The notes beneath the pieces are model-generated. The model was given only the letters and a program-made list of their open reading frames with translations. It had not been told where the DNA came from and did no database searches. The translations under genes and the position numbers were made by a program. DNA of 64,000 nucleotides from Cladophialophora immunda (taxonomy: Eukaryota; Ascomycota; Eurotiomycetes; Chaetothyriales; Herpotrichiellaceae), in contig NW_015622548.1 in the NCBI RefSeq assembly GCF_000835495.1, forward strand, positions 744,001 through 808,000, in the 5' to 3' direction. This document shows positions 49,901 through 61,970 of the stretch, piece by piece (position 1 is the first letter of the stretch; the number at the start of each line of letters is the position of its first letter).

Positions 49901-51909
49901 TCAAGGCTTGCGGAACAGCTCGATGATGGCCTTCTCTTCCCTCTCCCGATCCGGGTTGAGGATGAAGCGCACCGTGCCCTCGCGCCCTCTCTCGCCGACA
50001 CGCTGCTTGATCGCCGCGACGGCCCCAGAGCCCGCGCCGGACACGGAGCCCGCGTTGCCAGCGGCCCCGGACGTGGTGGTCGTGCTCGCACTGCCGCGGC
50101 GCGGACTCGTCACGTCTCGCGGACTGACATTCTTGCTTGAAGCGCCAGACTTGGAGCCGTTCATGGCACCCGTGCCGTTGACGTTGTGATGGCCGAGGCC
50201 GGCTTTGGCGTAGTCGGTCGCGGACAGCCCGTAGGTTTCCACCCACGCCGTGTAGCGCGGGATGTTCTTCTCCTCGGACTCGAGGTTCAGCGGGATGCGC
50301 ACTTCGAGGAACGTGTCGACAGGGAAGGTTGGTCCGATCACGGTCGAGGTGCGGTGGTGGGTGTAGAGTTCGAGGAGGTCCAGGAGAGTTTCTGAGCCGA
50401 GAGGGAAAAAATGTTGTCAGCCATGTATCGCTCCTGCGAGAATCACATCCCCCTTTCCCAGAATATTGGTGGGAATTCTGTCGAGGAGAAGAACTTACCC
50501 ATCACCATCCCCCTCTCAACCCTCCATTCATTATAATCCACTCCCTTCCAGATGGCCTCGTTTTCCTCCTCCAGCAACCGTCCCGCAAGCTCGAGACAAG
50601 CAAACGCCAGCGTCGCTGTCGTCTGCTTTAGAGGCGCCCAGGTTCTGTAGAGATCTAGGGAGATCGAATATGCCGTCTTGACCACAGGTGAGGTTTTGGT
50701 CAATGAGTAGTGTTTCGCGAACTTGATGAGGAGGTCCTGAGGGTGGCGATTGCGAAAGTCAAACCCTGAGGCTTCGAGCATGAGTCTTTCAAGGCCGATT
50801 ATTGTGCGGGAGTGGTGTTCAAAGACCTAGAATGTGCCAAACGCCTTGTGTGAGTAGCACGTGATAGGAGTCGACAGGAGAATGCAAGTTTTGATGAGGA
50901 ACAAAGACGACAACGTACCTGATCATCGGGTGACAACTGCTCCGTTCTAGGGACCTTCACATTGTGCGCCGCACATAGAATGTCTCGCGATTTCTTGAGT
51001 GTGTCTTCAATCTTGCATGCGCTGAAAAGTGCCGCTGCTGATGCGTCCTGTCGATGGAATCGGTGTCAGCATCCCACACGACTAGGTTGTACACGCGATT
51101 CTTCAGGAGTTGCGATCTTGTAGGTGGAGCTTACCACAAAGCTGTACTCTCCATCGGAATGCTGTAACCGGAACTTATGATAGTACACAACGGCTGTGTT
51201 GAATGTCCTGACTGGCCTGGATACGAAGCGGACGCGTCAGTCACCTAGTCTTGACCATGGCTTGCGCAATTCGGAAAGGCATTTGGACGACGTGAACGCG
51301 TTCAGGATAACGAAGGAGACAGGCGAGAACTCACAGCTTCAACGCCCTCCTCACATTATCAATCCACTGTACTCCGGCGAGCCTCAGATTATCCTCTCTC
51401 GCCTGGCTGACGCCGTTCTCCTTAAGACATTTCTGGATCTCCTGCTCAAAGACGTAAGACTTGGCGACTTGGACGTGGTTGGGTAGTGGACCACCGCGCT
51501 TGGGCGGGCCCCCTCCTGCGGTAGACGTGTTGGATGAGGTCGATGCTGTGGTCCCCTCACCGCCGGGCGGAGGACCAGCAGCTCCGTTCATTGTGTTGTG
51601 ACGATGATGGTAGTGGGGAGAGACGCCACCACATTCGCACTGAACATCCCACGTCTCTGTGACCGCCGACGGGAAGACGTAGAATCTCGCGGAATCGAAA
51701 TACCCCGGAGTCGACCACGAAGAAGATGTGTATTCGCTGTCAAACTCTTCGTTCTCATCAGCGGGACTTGCGAGATCGGTGTCTGCAGGTGTTGGTTTGA
51801 GGCTCGAAAGAGAAGACCACGAGAAACTTTCGAGGGAGGCAGGAGTGGCGGCCGTTGATTCGTCAGCCTCGTCGGTCACGTGTGGCGGCACATAAGCACG
51901 TGAAGACAT
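49901..51909 (-). CDS. ctk2: CTD kinase I cyclin subunit Ctk2
   Basis: Cyclin partner of the kinase Ctk1 (Lsk1/CDK12-like), which phosphorylates Ser2 of the RNA polymerase II C-terminal domain during elongation. Five exons: 51909-51335, 51216-51135, 51047-50919, 50826-50499 and 50391-49901; introns of 118, 87, 92 and 107 nt all start GT and end AG. The spliced frame closes exactly at 534 aa. Residues 1-150 are Ser/Pro/Gly-rich. Cyclin box 1 (about 160-280) shows REDNLRLAGVQWIDNVRRAL, VRTFNTAVVYYHKFRL and ALFSACKIEDTLKKSRDIL. Cyclin box 2 (about 285-385) shows RTIIGLERLMLEASGFDFR and ATLAFACLELAGRLL. The C-terminus is Ser/Thr/Gly-rich and ends in RFILNPDREREEKAIIELF. Exon junctions fall inside conserved blocks, which makes the model firm. 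Confidence 0.9.
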
Positions 51910-52389
51910 GACTGCAAGTTTGTCGCTCCGTGTTGGTCAAAGAGCGTCTTGGAGTAGAAGATGGATAGTACAAAGGCGTGTCTGCTGTGAGGGTCTGGTC
52001 TAAGTACGCGGGAGCCTAAGCAAATAACAAATATTGTGCGTTTTTCGTTTGCAAGGCGGAGACCGCGATAAGTAGTTATCACCACCCTTCGGGAGAGACC
52101 TATTGCAAGACCAGGCGAAAGAGATCTGGGGGGTCTAATTGTTCTTCATTACTTTTCTAAAGTGTCAAGATTTCATAATAACCGAGCACATGAAAGCCGC
52201 TTAGTTTTTCTCCTTGCCAATTGCCGGTAGACAACAACAATGTTCCGTAGGAACGCTCAAAACACCATAGTGGTAGTGCACAGATGTACATATCCATGAG
52301 GATGTCGGCAGTGATCATGACTGCGTCCCACCTCCCTGAAACCATATGATATCAGTCAATTATGACACAAGAGGCCAAGTCGATCAGCG
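51910..52389. other. Intergenic, ctk2 promoter and La 3' end
   Basis: 480 bases between two minus-strand genes. No supported coding frame and no repeats are seen. Confidence 0.5.
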
Positions 52390-53984
52390 CTACGAATCGC
52401 CAGATGATTCAGGCTTGATATCCACTTTTTTCGCCTCTCGCTCAGCATCCCCGTCATCGTCTTCTCGTGCTCGCTTCTTGCCAGCAGCGGCTTCCGCATC
52501 GGCTTGGACGCTTTCCGCGACAGTGTTGGCGGTCTTTGAAGAGGCATCGGCGTCGCCAGCTTGCTCTGTCGACTCGATATCGTCTGCAGCTTTCTGTTCC
52601 TTCTTGTTTTCGGCCTCAACCGCCGCTTTAGCCTTTGCGAGAGCTTCTTCGCGACCGCTGTCATCCTTCAAGGCGGTGGTTTTGATGGTTGGAATGCCCC
52701 TGAGTGGTAGATCATTAGTCCTTGCGGATCTCCCAGGGCACACAACGGTCATCAACTTACCCATCGTCTGTATCAGGTCCTTTGCTTCTATCACCTCGAG
52801 AATCGCGACCACCTCGGTCACCCCGCCGCTTGTCATCTCTGAATCCACGCTTCTGATCTTCATCCCGACGTGTTCTCCAATCTCGAGTATCTTCGTCACG
52901 TTTGCGCTTGCCTCCGTCTCGGCCGCCGCGATGGTTGTGACGATCTCGTCTGCCTCCCTTCTCATATTTGTTGTTAGACGTGATTTTGCCTGCATTGAGA
53001 TCCGCCGTCTTCTTCTGGGTGTACTCTGTCTTGCTCATTATGAGGAGATCCCTGCCTTGGTACTTCGGTTTAGGGTCCTGTGCTAGGAATGACTGTGCCA
53101 GCTCCTCAGTCTCGAACTCCACAAAGACACTGCCCTTGAAGAACTTTTCGTCGTTTCGTCTCAGGCGGACCGCGCGGGTTGGGCCATATGGATCAAAGAA
53201 TGCTTCGATGTCAAATTGGGTACTTGCAGTCTCCTCGCCGAATCCCTTGACATACACGGTTCGGGGGTCGGCGGCTTGTGCAACAGCCTCAAAAAAGTTT
53301 TCTGGGAGCGCTTCTTTTCTGCGAATGTGGGTATCATCTTCGGTGAGTTCCAGTGTCTTGGAATCCCGCAGGGCCTCGACGATGGCCTCGAAGGGTTGAA
53401 AGCGGCGCATACGCTTGAATTTGTGGATTTCCCGAAGGTCAACTGGTTTGTTCGCAACACCGCCAGTCTGCGCAAAGAGGAATTTGTCTTTGGGAAGGTT
53501 GGAATCCGAGAAGTAGAACTCCACCTATTCGATTTATGAATCTCTTGCACTTCTTGCAAGGCGATGAGGGCGTACATACCTGTTTCCGAATAGCGACTGG
53601 GTCATCAGTCTCCTCTAGCGTCGTGAGATCGGACTTGATGTTGTCGCGATAACTCCGAGAGTTGTAGTTGTTGTGACCGCCTCGACCTCGACCTCGACCA
53701 CGACTATTGTAGTCAGATCGACCGCGGTCGCGACGCTCCCCATTGTTCTCTGAAGCATCCTTCTCCTTATCTGCAGCCTCCTTCGCAGCAACGCTCTCGG
53801 ACTCTTTCGGAGCTTCGCCCTCAGCTGGTTTTGACTCTGCAGTGCCATTTACCTTCTCAGGCTTGTCCTCGACGGCAGCTTCACCTTCCAGCTCAGCGAG
53901 CATCTTCTTGGCCTCTTCAGCGGCTTGTGCATTCTGACCCATTGGCGCCTGGAGTGCCTCTGTCACTGCTTCCTCGACAGACAT
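52390..53984 (-). CDS. La-type RNA-binding protein (Lhp1/Sla1 homologue)
   Basis: Binds 3' UUU-OH ends of RNA polymerase III transcripts, protecting pre-tRNAs and aiding maturation. Three exons: 53984-53580, 53524-52761 and 52699-52390, with introns of 55 and 61 nt (GTATGT...TAG and GTAAGT...CAG), giving 492 aa. I start at MSVEEAVTEAL; an in-frame GTG two codons upstream is not used. The N-terminal 100 residues are Glu/Ala/Lys-rich, then an Arg-Gly stretch (RGRGRGRGG). The La motif spans about 115-200 (QVEFYFSDSNLPKDKFL, across the first splice junction, with FKRMRRF). An RRM follows at about 220-300 (RTVYVKGF, GSVFVEF). A highly basic Arg/Lys/Asp region with RGG-like elements and an acidic C-terminal tail complete it. 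The N- and C-terminal low-complexity parts are longer than in yeast Lhp1 (275 aa). Confidence 0.88.
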
Positions 53985-56900
53985 CTTCACGCTCCTGCGG
54001 CAAAGACGCCGGCAGCGGGTTTAAATGGAGATTCGGAGTGTTGACGCAGGCGGAAGATGGGTCAATGGTGCGGGGGATGGGAGCAACTAAGAGAAGTGCA
54101 GGTGACTCAGTGGCTCTGGGAGTGGTCGATGAGTCAAAATGTTCAAGGAGGCAGTGCGCGAAGCAAATCTGCCCAGAAGTAAGTATGTCAAGAGCTACAA
54201 GTGTAAGAGGCAGCGCATGCGACTAGATACTAAATTTCGGCGGATCCAAAAGGCATTTTCACCTTTGGAAAAAATCAAAGGCACTGCGGGGATGTCTTGG
54301 CGGGCCAGGCTTTGGCCCAGCCTCGTCAATTGTTCGCTATTGTTTCTTCAGCATAGTTATTCACTTTTCATCTATCGTCACCCCAGCTTCATATTATTGA
54401 CCTTGCGATATCACGTATCCCAATATGGTAATCGAGTCTTCTGTACAATGCCTGCATTCGCTATTGTGCTGTGTCTAGCTTTGTGATCATGCAGTACAGG
54501 TCCTTTCCTCGCAATACTTATTTGACAGCCGCGTGAGTCAGTGGACTTCAATTCAAAACTTTACGTTGTACAAGCATGATGGACCATTTGTATTCGCACT
54601 CCCTCAGCCTTCACCCTTCAGAGCCGGTGTCTGCGTTCCCCAGTACTTTCACTGCGCTGAAGTCAAGCAGCCACCACCCCGAAGAATCAACAAATGGCTC
54701 CCAGAGTCCTGCCAAACAACCCGCGAAATGTCCAAGGAGAAAATAAACAGCCAAAAAATGCATAGAAGAAAAAGACAGGCTCGATGAGAGGATGACGTGC
54801 GTGGCACAAAGACGGTAATGCTAAGGGCCCGTGGTGACAATACCCGGAGATGCATACCCGATTTGCCCAAGGCTCAAGCGGTATTGCCAGCGAACACGAG
54901 TGAAAAACCCGCCAGTTGATGTACACAATGCCGAAAACAGTGCCATCGGTATACCTAGCCAACAATAACAATTCGTGAATTCCATAGCCTTGGACCGAGC
55001 GATGGTAATCAGGGCAGTTTAGTGGCCGTAACAGTCCGAATGGTACTCCAGCGCTGCGTCGACTCAGTCTCGGCCAAACCCTCTGGGTGCTGGGCGTCGG
55101 CGAAAGAGTGTGCTTGGAAGACCTTCCAGGCCGGACTAGGACAACCACTGTCAGTATACCCCCGACAATCGACATGAAGAGGCAAACGACTGTCGCCAGT
55201 CAAAAAGAGCGTGGACGGGGTAAAAATTCTTGGAAACGGGTGCATCAGCTTCTTAAACGGAGAGGCTGTGGGAACGGAGACAATGCCAATTTGGACCTGG
55301 CTAGCAGTCGGTGAGTCCTCGCAGCGGCAATTCTCAAACTCTCTTCGCCCAAGGGAGAAAGTTCTCCGTGCAATCCTGCAATGGTCGAACGCCGATATCA
55401 GAGCAGACGACCCTTGAACATCGGAATTGAATCAGAATAGCAACATGCCACGGTCAGCAAAGGATTGACTGAGAGGAGAAGAGTCCCAAAAGCAAGATAA
55501 AACCGATTTGCAAATCTGACGGCCCAGAGTTAAGACAAGGTTGGAAACCCGGCAAGTGGACGGATGCTCAAGGATTACGCACACTGTGATCTTGGACGAT
55601 CTGTTTTGGTCCTGGAATCTCTTTCGGAAGTCCACATCCGCACGAGACGGTCAATCTAAATTGGCCTGCGTCACAATGCTCGGGCAATCCAGCCAGTTGC
55701 TGTTCACGCGTTCGGTGGTCATCGGTTGTCGGTGTCTGACAGTCATCACGGACCTTTGATCCATCAAGCCTGATGCCAGGCAACCAGGTGAGGATCTTTT
55801 CCTGCTTCTGCCGATTCTTGAGCCCGAAGAATCGTCTTCCTTGGCAGACAAGCATTCGCAGTGACGGACGGAGATCTGTCACTGTCATAGAGGGCCAGTA
55901 ACTTTGGAGGGACGAATCTCAGAGAGGAACCGCCGAAACAGCCTTTCGACCAGTTGGGGCAATTTCCTTCAACCTTTCTGATATAGGGAAAACCAGCACC
56001 ACCAACTTCGTGCTCTAGGCTGCCTTCTTTTGACGCTCACATCCTCAACTATGAAGGACCGAGCCGGACCTCCCGTATTTCAACTCGTATACGATCAGGG
56101 TTGCATATGCTGTTCTTTCTGGCCACCTTTCTAATGCTGTGCTACATCTATTCCTAAACCATATACGATCTTCATTGCAGATCATACAGCATCATATTCC
56201 TTCTTGACCCCCACAGATGATGCGGACCCGAGTGGCACATCCAAATGTCAGAGGGTGATTGAATTCTCCTGTCCAAGTTTCATGTGAATTTCCTGCATTC
56301 CCATGCAGTCGCTGCATAGCTATTCTTTCGGTCACCGAGGATGGAAAACGAGGCATTGTCAAACACAGCATCAATGCATATGCATGTGTTTCTCTAGCGA
56401 GCTCAGGCACACGCCGCAAGGGTCTCGAAACTCTCCCGCTAAGCCTTACAGTTCCCGGGCCGACATTGATGACCGACAAGCCAGAGCCTCTTCCAGGCAC
56501 CGAGCGGTAATAGGCGCTCCCGCAACAACCTGGTCGGTGACTATTCTGCTTGGAGAGCGGGCGGGACAAGTCCCCTGGATTCCCGAGCTCGCCTCCGTGC
56601 TTGGTGCCTCGATATGGCCATCTGCGGTACTTAAATTTGGTGGCCACCGTCATTAGTCGATCGATCGATCTCTCTTTCCTCGATGCAGGCTGTTTTCGCA
56701 TCCTTGCTCACCGGATGGCATCACACTATCAGGGCCAAACTTCACCCTCCAATGGCTCAATGGCAGGGCTCAAGCCTGTGCACGTTGGGGCGGCTCGCTG
56801 TTTAAAACGACATCTGGGCTGACATCAAATCATGTTTGCCTCGCGTCGACGGGTTTTGAGACACCGAGGACAGTATCTCGGCACACAACGAGGGAATGGG

Positions 56901-57130
56901 CGGTTCGATTGGGCGGAACTGCCAACTCGCTGCCTTTATGCACATGATAAAAGCGTAGCCTCGTGCTGTGTACCTCTAGTGTGGGCTCAGTGGCAGCAGA
57001 AGGAACCCTACTAACAAGCGAGTCACGTCTACTTTGGGAGGGGAAAACAGTTGTCTAGGGACGATCACGGGAGCGGCCACACAGGTTCAGATCCTTTTTC
57101 GAACCCGCCACGAAAGGAGGGTGAAAGACA
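53985..57130. other. Long intergenic region, possible decayed coding material
   Basis: About 3.1 kb between divergent genes. On the minus strand at 54800-55450, coding-like pieces occur in different frames without a consistent splice path: a hydrophobic segment (LFMSIVGGILTVVVLV, about 55160-55205) and a polar piece (AHSFADAQHPEGLAETES, about 55065-55125). Another follows downstream (GIPMALFSALCTSTGGFFT, about 54900-54960). A 106-codon minus frame at 55568-55888 also has no known family. This could be a decayed or unusually spliced gene, or chance. From 55900 to 57130 I see nothing except a short GATC run near 56660. Confidence 0.3.
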
Positions 57131-58115
57131 ATGGGCAGTCTTGAGAAACCTCACAGAGTGGCCCCTACTCACATTGGTAAGTTTGAGCCGTGTCTTCCCG
57201 TGTTGCATGTGCTAGGTCGAGCTAATAGTCGAACGCACGTTACAAGGGGAGCACTTCACGCCTACTATCCATCATGACACGTACCCTGCCATTGATGTCT
57301 CGCACAGTGTGGGCATGGTAGGCAAACATGTCTTCCTGACGGGGGCCTCACGGGGTATTGGCAAGTCGATGGCTCTCGCGTACGCCAAGGCTGGAGCCTC
57401 GATCATCGGCATCTCAGCACGCTCGGATCTGGAAGAGGTCAAGAAGGAGATTGAGGACGCCGCCGCCGCGGCTGGCCGCGAGGTGCCCAAGGTGGTGACT
57501 GCCAACATGGACGTGCTGGAACCCGAGAGCGTGCAGCGCGCCGTCGAGAAGATCGCCCCGGACTTTCAAGGGCGGCTCGACATCCTGATCAACAACGCAG
57601 GCTACATGGAATCCTGGGTCAAGATCCTCGAGGCCGACGTCGACGAGTGGTGGCGCTCCTGGGACGTCAATATCCGCGGCCACTTCCTGACTTGGAAGGC
57701 CGTGCTGCCTCTGCTTCTTGCAGACGCCGCGAGCCTCAAGACGATCGTCAACATGTCAAGCATCGGCGCGCAGATGTGCATGCCGGGCGCGAGCGCGTAC
57801 CAGACCACCAAGTTCGCGCTGCTGCGGCTGTCCGACTTCCTCAACGTCGAGTACGGCGACCAGGGCGTGATCGCGTACTGCATGCACCCGGGCGCCGTCC
57901 CCACCGAGCTGGCCTGGAAGATGCCCGACTTTGTCAAGGTCAATCTGATCGACACCCCGCAGCTCATGGCCGACACGGTCGTGTACTTGACACAGAAGCG
58001 GCGCGAGTGGCTGCGCGGGCGGTACCTGTCGTGCAACTGGGACATGCCTGAGCTGCTGGCCATGCAGGGCGAAATTGTGGAGAAGGACAAGCTGAAGATG
58101 AGGATGGCGGTTTAG
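57131..58115 (+). CDS. Short-chain dehydrogenase/reductase (SDR)
   Basis: NAD(P)-dependent oxidoreductase of the classical SDR fold. Two exons: 57131-57176 and 57229-58115, with a 52-nt intron (GTAAGT, branch CTAAT, acceptor TAG), giving 310 aa. The splice joins MGSLEKPHRVAPTHI to VERTLQGEHFTPTIHHDTYP in frame, so the N-terminal 45 residues precede the nucleotide fold. The cofactor motif TGASRGIG is at 53-60, and NNAG follows at about 137-140. Catalytic Ser is at 192/193 (NMSSIG), with Tyr206 and Lys210 (YQTTK). HPGAVPTE after the active site is typical. An Arg soon after the second strand (ISARSD) would favour NADPH, weakly. The substrate is unknown. It is the nearest gene to the AflR-type regulator (0.9 kb), in the same orientation, so co-regulation is possible. 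Third positions appear strongly GC-rich. Confidence 0.92.
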
Positions 58116-59046
58116 ATCAAGTCACGCACAATTGGTAAACACACAAATCCGCTATTACTAGACATTTGGCGGGCGTCCGATCTGATCACAGTCTTGAGGA
58201 CAATGTGTACATATCGATATTCCCCTGGCCCACGCACGACTCGAGTCGATTGGCCCTCGATCAGTTGGAGTGATGCAATGCGAACCAGGTCTCTCTCACT
58301 AAACTCTCCACATCCCTCCCTCGCCTGCTGCATGGCAATTAGTGTTTGCCACTATGCGTATCTGTACGCTGATTTCCCACTCTCCACCACCACGGCCTTG
58401 TGGCATTTGTCCCATCCCCCCAGGCAGGATGAGGACCATGGAGGGGGGAGTACAAGACACCAGCTCGTTATCTCACTGGCGAAAAGTACCGTTCTAGACG
58501 TCATCAAGCATGGACAGGACGGTTTCCGCCCCCTCGATACGTCGATTGCGTCGTTAAGGGTGGCGCCTTGTGGGGTGGGGGGTTGGTTTCCCATGGTACA
58601 ATATGTACCTACCTAGCACATCCTGGTCCAGAATACCATGTGCAAATGCTCATAATGCGCTGGAGGCGCCATGGGTTTTTACTCGGGTCCGTTCCACCCT
58701 GGGGGTTGGTCGGGTCTTGGTTTTGCAGCAGCAGTCGCTGGTCAATAGCTAGATATCAATCAACATCCTGAACGAGGTGGTTTGTTGGATTGCCTAAGCC
58801 AAGCAGGGGCGGGCGTGACTCCTACCTCACTTGCAGCATTTTCGATTCTGTTTGGAGATATGTAAACACAGGACAATCCCGCTATTAGTGCTCCTCAGGC
58901 CCGTCCCCAGGCCCCGCATCCAATGCTTTGTGACCAGTATATATCTGTGTCATCACCCAGAACTGCGGCAAAGAAGAAGAAGGAGCTTGGTACAAGGAAA
59001 GGAAGCAAGCCCAAAACAATTCTCCCACTGCCTCTGTAGCGAGGCC
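58116..59046. other. Intergenic, promoter and leader of the regulator gene
   Basis: About 930 bases upstream of the Zn2Cys6 gene. The regulator's frame is open back to 58831, but the extra 72 codons do not resemble the family, so I start it at 59047. No other gene is seen. Confidence 0.5.
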
Positions 59047-60240
59047 ATGGCTTCTGCCGAAGTGGTCGTCGACAAGGCTGCACCATCAACCGCAAGCCCC
59101 TCCCCAACAGCCCCAGCAACGACGACAACGGCGACGGACAACAAAAAGCTCAGGCTGTCGTGCGACAACTGTCACGCGGCCAAAGTCAAATGCACCAAGG
59201 AACGCCCGCTGTGTTCGAGATGTGCCAACTCGGGGGCGTCGTGCATCTACTCGAAATCGCGGCGGGCAGGCAAGCCAAAAGGCTGCGGCAAGAAGAATGG
59301 CCCGTTCGGGAACAATAACAACAACAACAAGCTGCAGAACACTCCCCCGGAGTTCTGCACTCGACCCGAGTCCCCTCTTTCAGACGCACGGATGAGCATG
59401 GACTTTGACGATGCGTCGTGGAACGTCGACATCCCCGGAAGCCGGCGCGACTCGGTGCTCGACCAGAGTTTTACGACTCTGAATTCCATGGCCGAGACGA
59501 CGGGCTCACTCAACCCGACTCTGACACAGACATTCACGCATTCGACTATGGACACGGACGACTTTTCCGCCTCGGCGGCCTTTGCTACCGATAACATGTT
59601 CGCGGCCGACTTCAAAATGTCGCCCGAGTGGATGTCCGGCATGGACGCCGCCAGTGCCCAGGTCCCCTTCGTCCCGGAGGGCATGACCCTGTCGGCCGCC
59701 AACCTGATGCTCTACCCCGAGTTCAGCTCCGACACGAGCACGCTCAACGACGACGCCTCGACCTCGGGCATAATGACCAGCCCGCCCCCGTCCTGCACCT
59801 GCATGGGGTCCCTGCAGGACATCCTCAGCGCGCTCAACGGCGCCATGCCGTCGTTCGACAAGTTCCTGGCCATCAACAAGTCGGCCGTCCAGCGCATGGC
59901 GCAGTGTCTGGCCTGCCACTGCCTGCCGGACATCTCGGCCGTCATGCTCCTCTCGGTCATCATCACCCGCATCGTGCAGTGCTACAAGAGGATCCGGAAC
60001 GGCGAGTGCCCGGGCTCCGAGGAGGTCGGCGTCACCATGGGCTCGCTGAAGATGGACAGCGAGGACGAGTACCAGATCAAGATGGTGCTCATCCGCTCCG
60101 AGCTGCGCAAGATCAAGGCGCTGGTCACGCGCTTCCGCGAGCGCTTCGAGAGTTACCTCCAAGGCGCCGACCGGCAGCTCTATGAGGCGAACATGGCGTT
60201 TCTGGAATATGGGCTGGACGACACGATCAAGGGGCTTTGA
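59047..60240 (+). CDS. Zn2Cys6 transcription factor with AflR-type C-terminus
   Basis: 397 aa from the ATG at 59047 (MASAEVVVDKAAPS). The binuclear zinc cluster is complete: Cys39, 42, 49, 56, 59 and 66, in the pattern CX2CX6CX6CX2CX6C, with a Lys/Arg-rich linker after it. An Asn run follows (residues about 90-96). The C-terminal domain is of the AflR type (aflatoxin-regulatory-protein family), seen in CTCMGSLQDILSALN, a Cys-rich CLACHC, then MLLSVIITRIVQCYKRI and EDEYQIKMVLIRSELRKIK. Such proteins usually sit in or near secondary-metabolite clusters and activate them, but no polyketide synthase or NRPS is in this window. The only nearby enzyme is the upstream SDR. A regulator of a partial, dispersed or out-of-window pathway is the likeliest role. 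Confidence 0.92.
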   Translation: MASAEVVVDKAAPSTASPSPTAPATTTTATDNKKLRLSCDNCHAAKVKCTKERPLCSRCANSGASCIYSKSRRAGKPKGCGKKNGPFGNNNNNNKLQNTPPEFCTRPESPLSDARMSMDFDDASWNVDIPGSRRDSVLDQSFTTLNSMAETTGSLNPTLTQTFTHSTMDTDDFSASAAFATDNMFAADFKMSPEWMSGMDAASAQVPFVPEGMTLSAANLMLYPEFSSDTSTLNDDASTSGIMTSPPPSCTCMGSLQDILSALNGAMPSFDKFLAINKSAVQRMAQCLACHCLPDISAVMLLSVIITRIVQCYKRIRNGECPGSEEVGVTMGSLKMDSEDEYQIKMVLIRSELRKIKALVTRFRERFESYLQGADRQLYEANMAFLEYGLDDTIKGL

Positions 60241-61970
60241 GCTGAGGTACTTCTTTCTATTCCGTACCTTCAAGCGGCCTCAATCCTACATACCTGCTGT
60301 AAAATCTTTGTGGCTTCAAAAGGAGTGAGATGGGTGCATGGGTGGTGTTGGGCATGCTGGGTACAACGGCACAATAAGCACCAGGCTGATGATCGTTGTT
60401 CGGTCCTTTCCTTCCGTATTGTCGACACAACGAAGGCCATTATGACTGACGATAGGTACCTTCTTTTCCACCGTGCTGTTTTTGCATGTGAAATATTTTG
60501 GGTCGGGGATTGTGAAAGGAGAGACTGGGATCGCCAAAGACATGAATCTTGATACGTACGCGTCCACCCTCCTCTCGTACTATGTAAGTACGTACATATG
60601 GCGTCAAGGATTTACATATACGGTGGCTCCCCGTTGCAGAAGGATGGCCGCTACCAAAGATGGATTGAAACGTAATGCGTCAGCGACCATAGCAGGGAAT
60701 CACCCCTCACGAATCAGGCCCGGCTCCCCGACGCTTAGCAAGATGCGGGAGAGAGAGATAGCAAGCGTAGGCGTGATCATGGTCAACACGTTGGAGAGAT
60801 CTGAGGAGGAAGAGATGGTACACGAGCCGGGAGGTAGGAGTCGAGTGGGAGGAATGGTGGGAGAAAGTGATCGACAGTGTGGAATTCCCTATTCTTATAC
60901 GCACGAAGGGTAATAACAAGGAGAAGACACGTCCATCCCTGGGAAAGGGCTGGTCGGTAGGCAATTCATGTCAATCCCGTCAATCCTCTCGCTTAAGGGA
61001 ACCATGTCCCAGCTTATTAGTACCCTTGTCCCCTGTCCTCGATACCTCGATAGCCCGATCCTCGCCCTCGTGCCCGATCCTATTCGTTGACAATCCTCTA
61101 TCTATCCAGATTCCCCTAGCCCGCCCGTATCTAACAAAGCCAACCAACCACCACAAATAGGGCCACGTAGGGCCAAACTCTAGATCCGAGAGGCGAGCCG
61201 CCCACCCGACACGAGTCAGCAAGCACATGCAAAAGGTTGGTGAGTATCGAGTAGGGTCAGAATTGGCATGTGAATCTTTTTTCCCTCGGCATCTATCCTG
61301 CGAGGGTGTTCACGATCCAACGACCACGGGACAGACAGACCAATATATGCGATCGCGGGGGCATTGAGACAGGATCTGTCCGTGTTGACTCCCAGGGAGG
61401 CACGTAACCAGCTCCGTTAAGGAGATAGACATGCACCTGTGCGGACAAGGTTTTATTTCTGCGAGTTCCATATAACAAATAGGTAGGTACCTCCAAAGAG
61501 AAAGACCTGTTCTTGCCGGTCGTTACCCTCAACTAAGCACCGAGACTCAGAAGAAAAGCTTCTGATTCACGCCGGAGGGGCAACCCACTTGACCGTGTAA
61601 GGGGCTATCATGGAGACTACTCTCTCAAGGAGCGGCGCTCGCCTCTCTATATACATAATACGGATGAAGACGAAGAGGAGTATCTCTTGCATTGTATTAG
61701 CCTCGCCACCTATGCTCCATACGCCACAATAGCAGGGCTATGACCTCGATACACAGACAGTTATTTGCCCCCAACAGACGTCGAATGCTGTTGTGTATTC
61801 TGTCGTTGATCGTCATTGTCGAGGTCGGGAGCGAGACAATCGTCTGCGAGACTGCCCCTGGAAAGACACAGTGTTGAGTATCCTCGAACGTCGCCGGCCA
61901 AGTCGCCTAATTTCCCACCCGGGAGAGAGCCGACCTGTCAAAAGGAAAAAGCTACTCTCTGCGAATCGAT
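60241..61970. other. Convergent intergenic region, no gene seen
   Basis: About 1.7 kb between the 3' ends of the regulator and the membrane protein gene. Scattered frames of 80-146 codons on both strands lack motifs and splice logic. No transposon ends or long repeats are visible. Confidence 0.45.
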
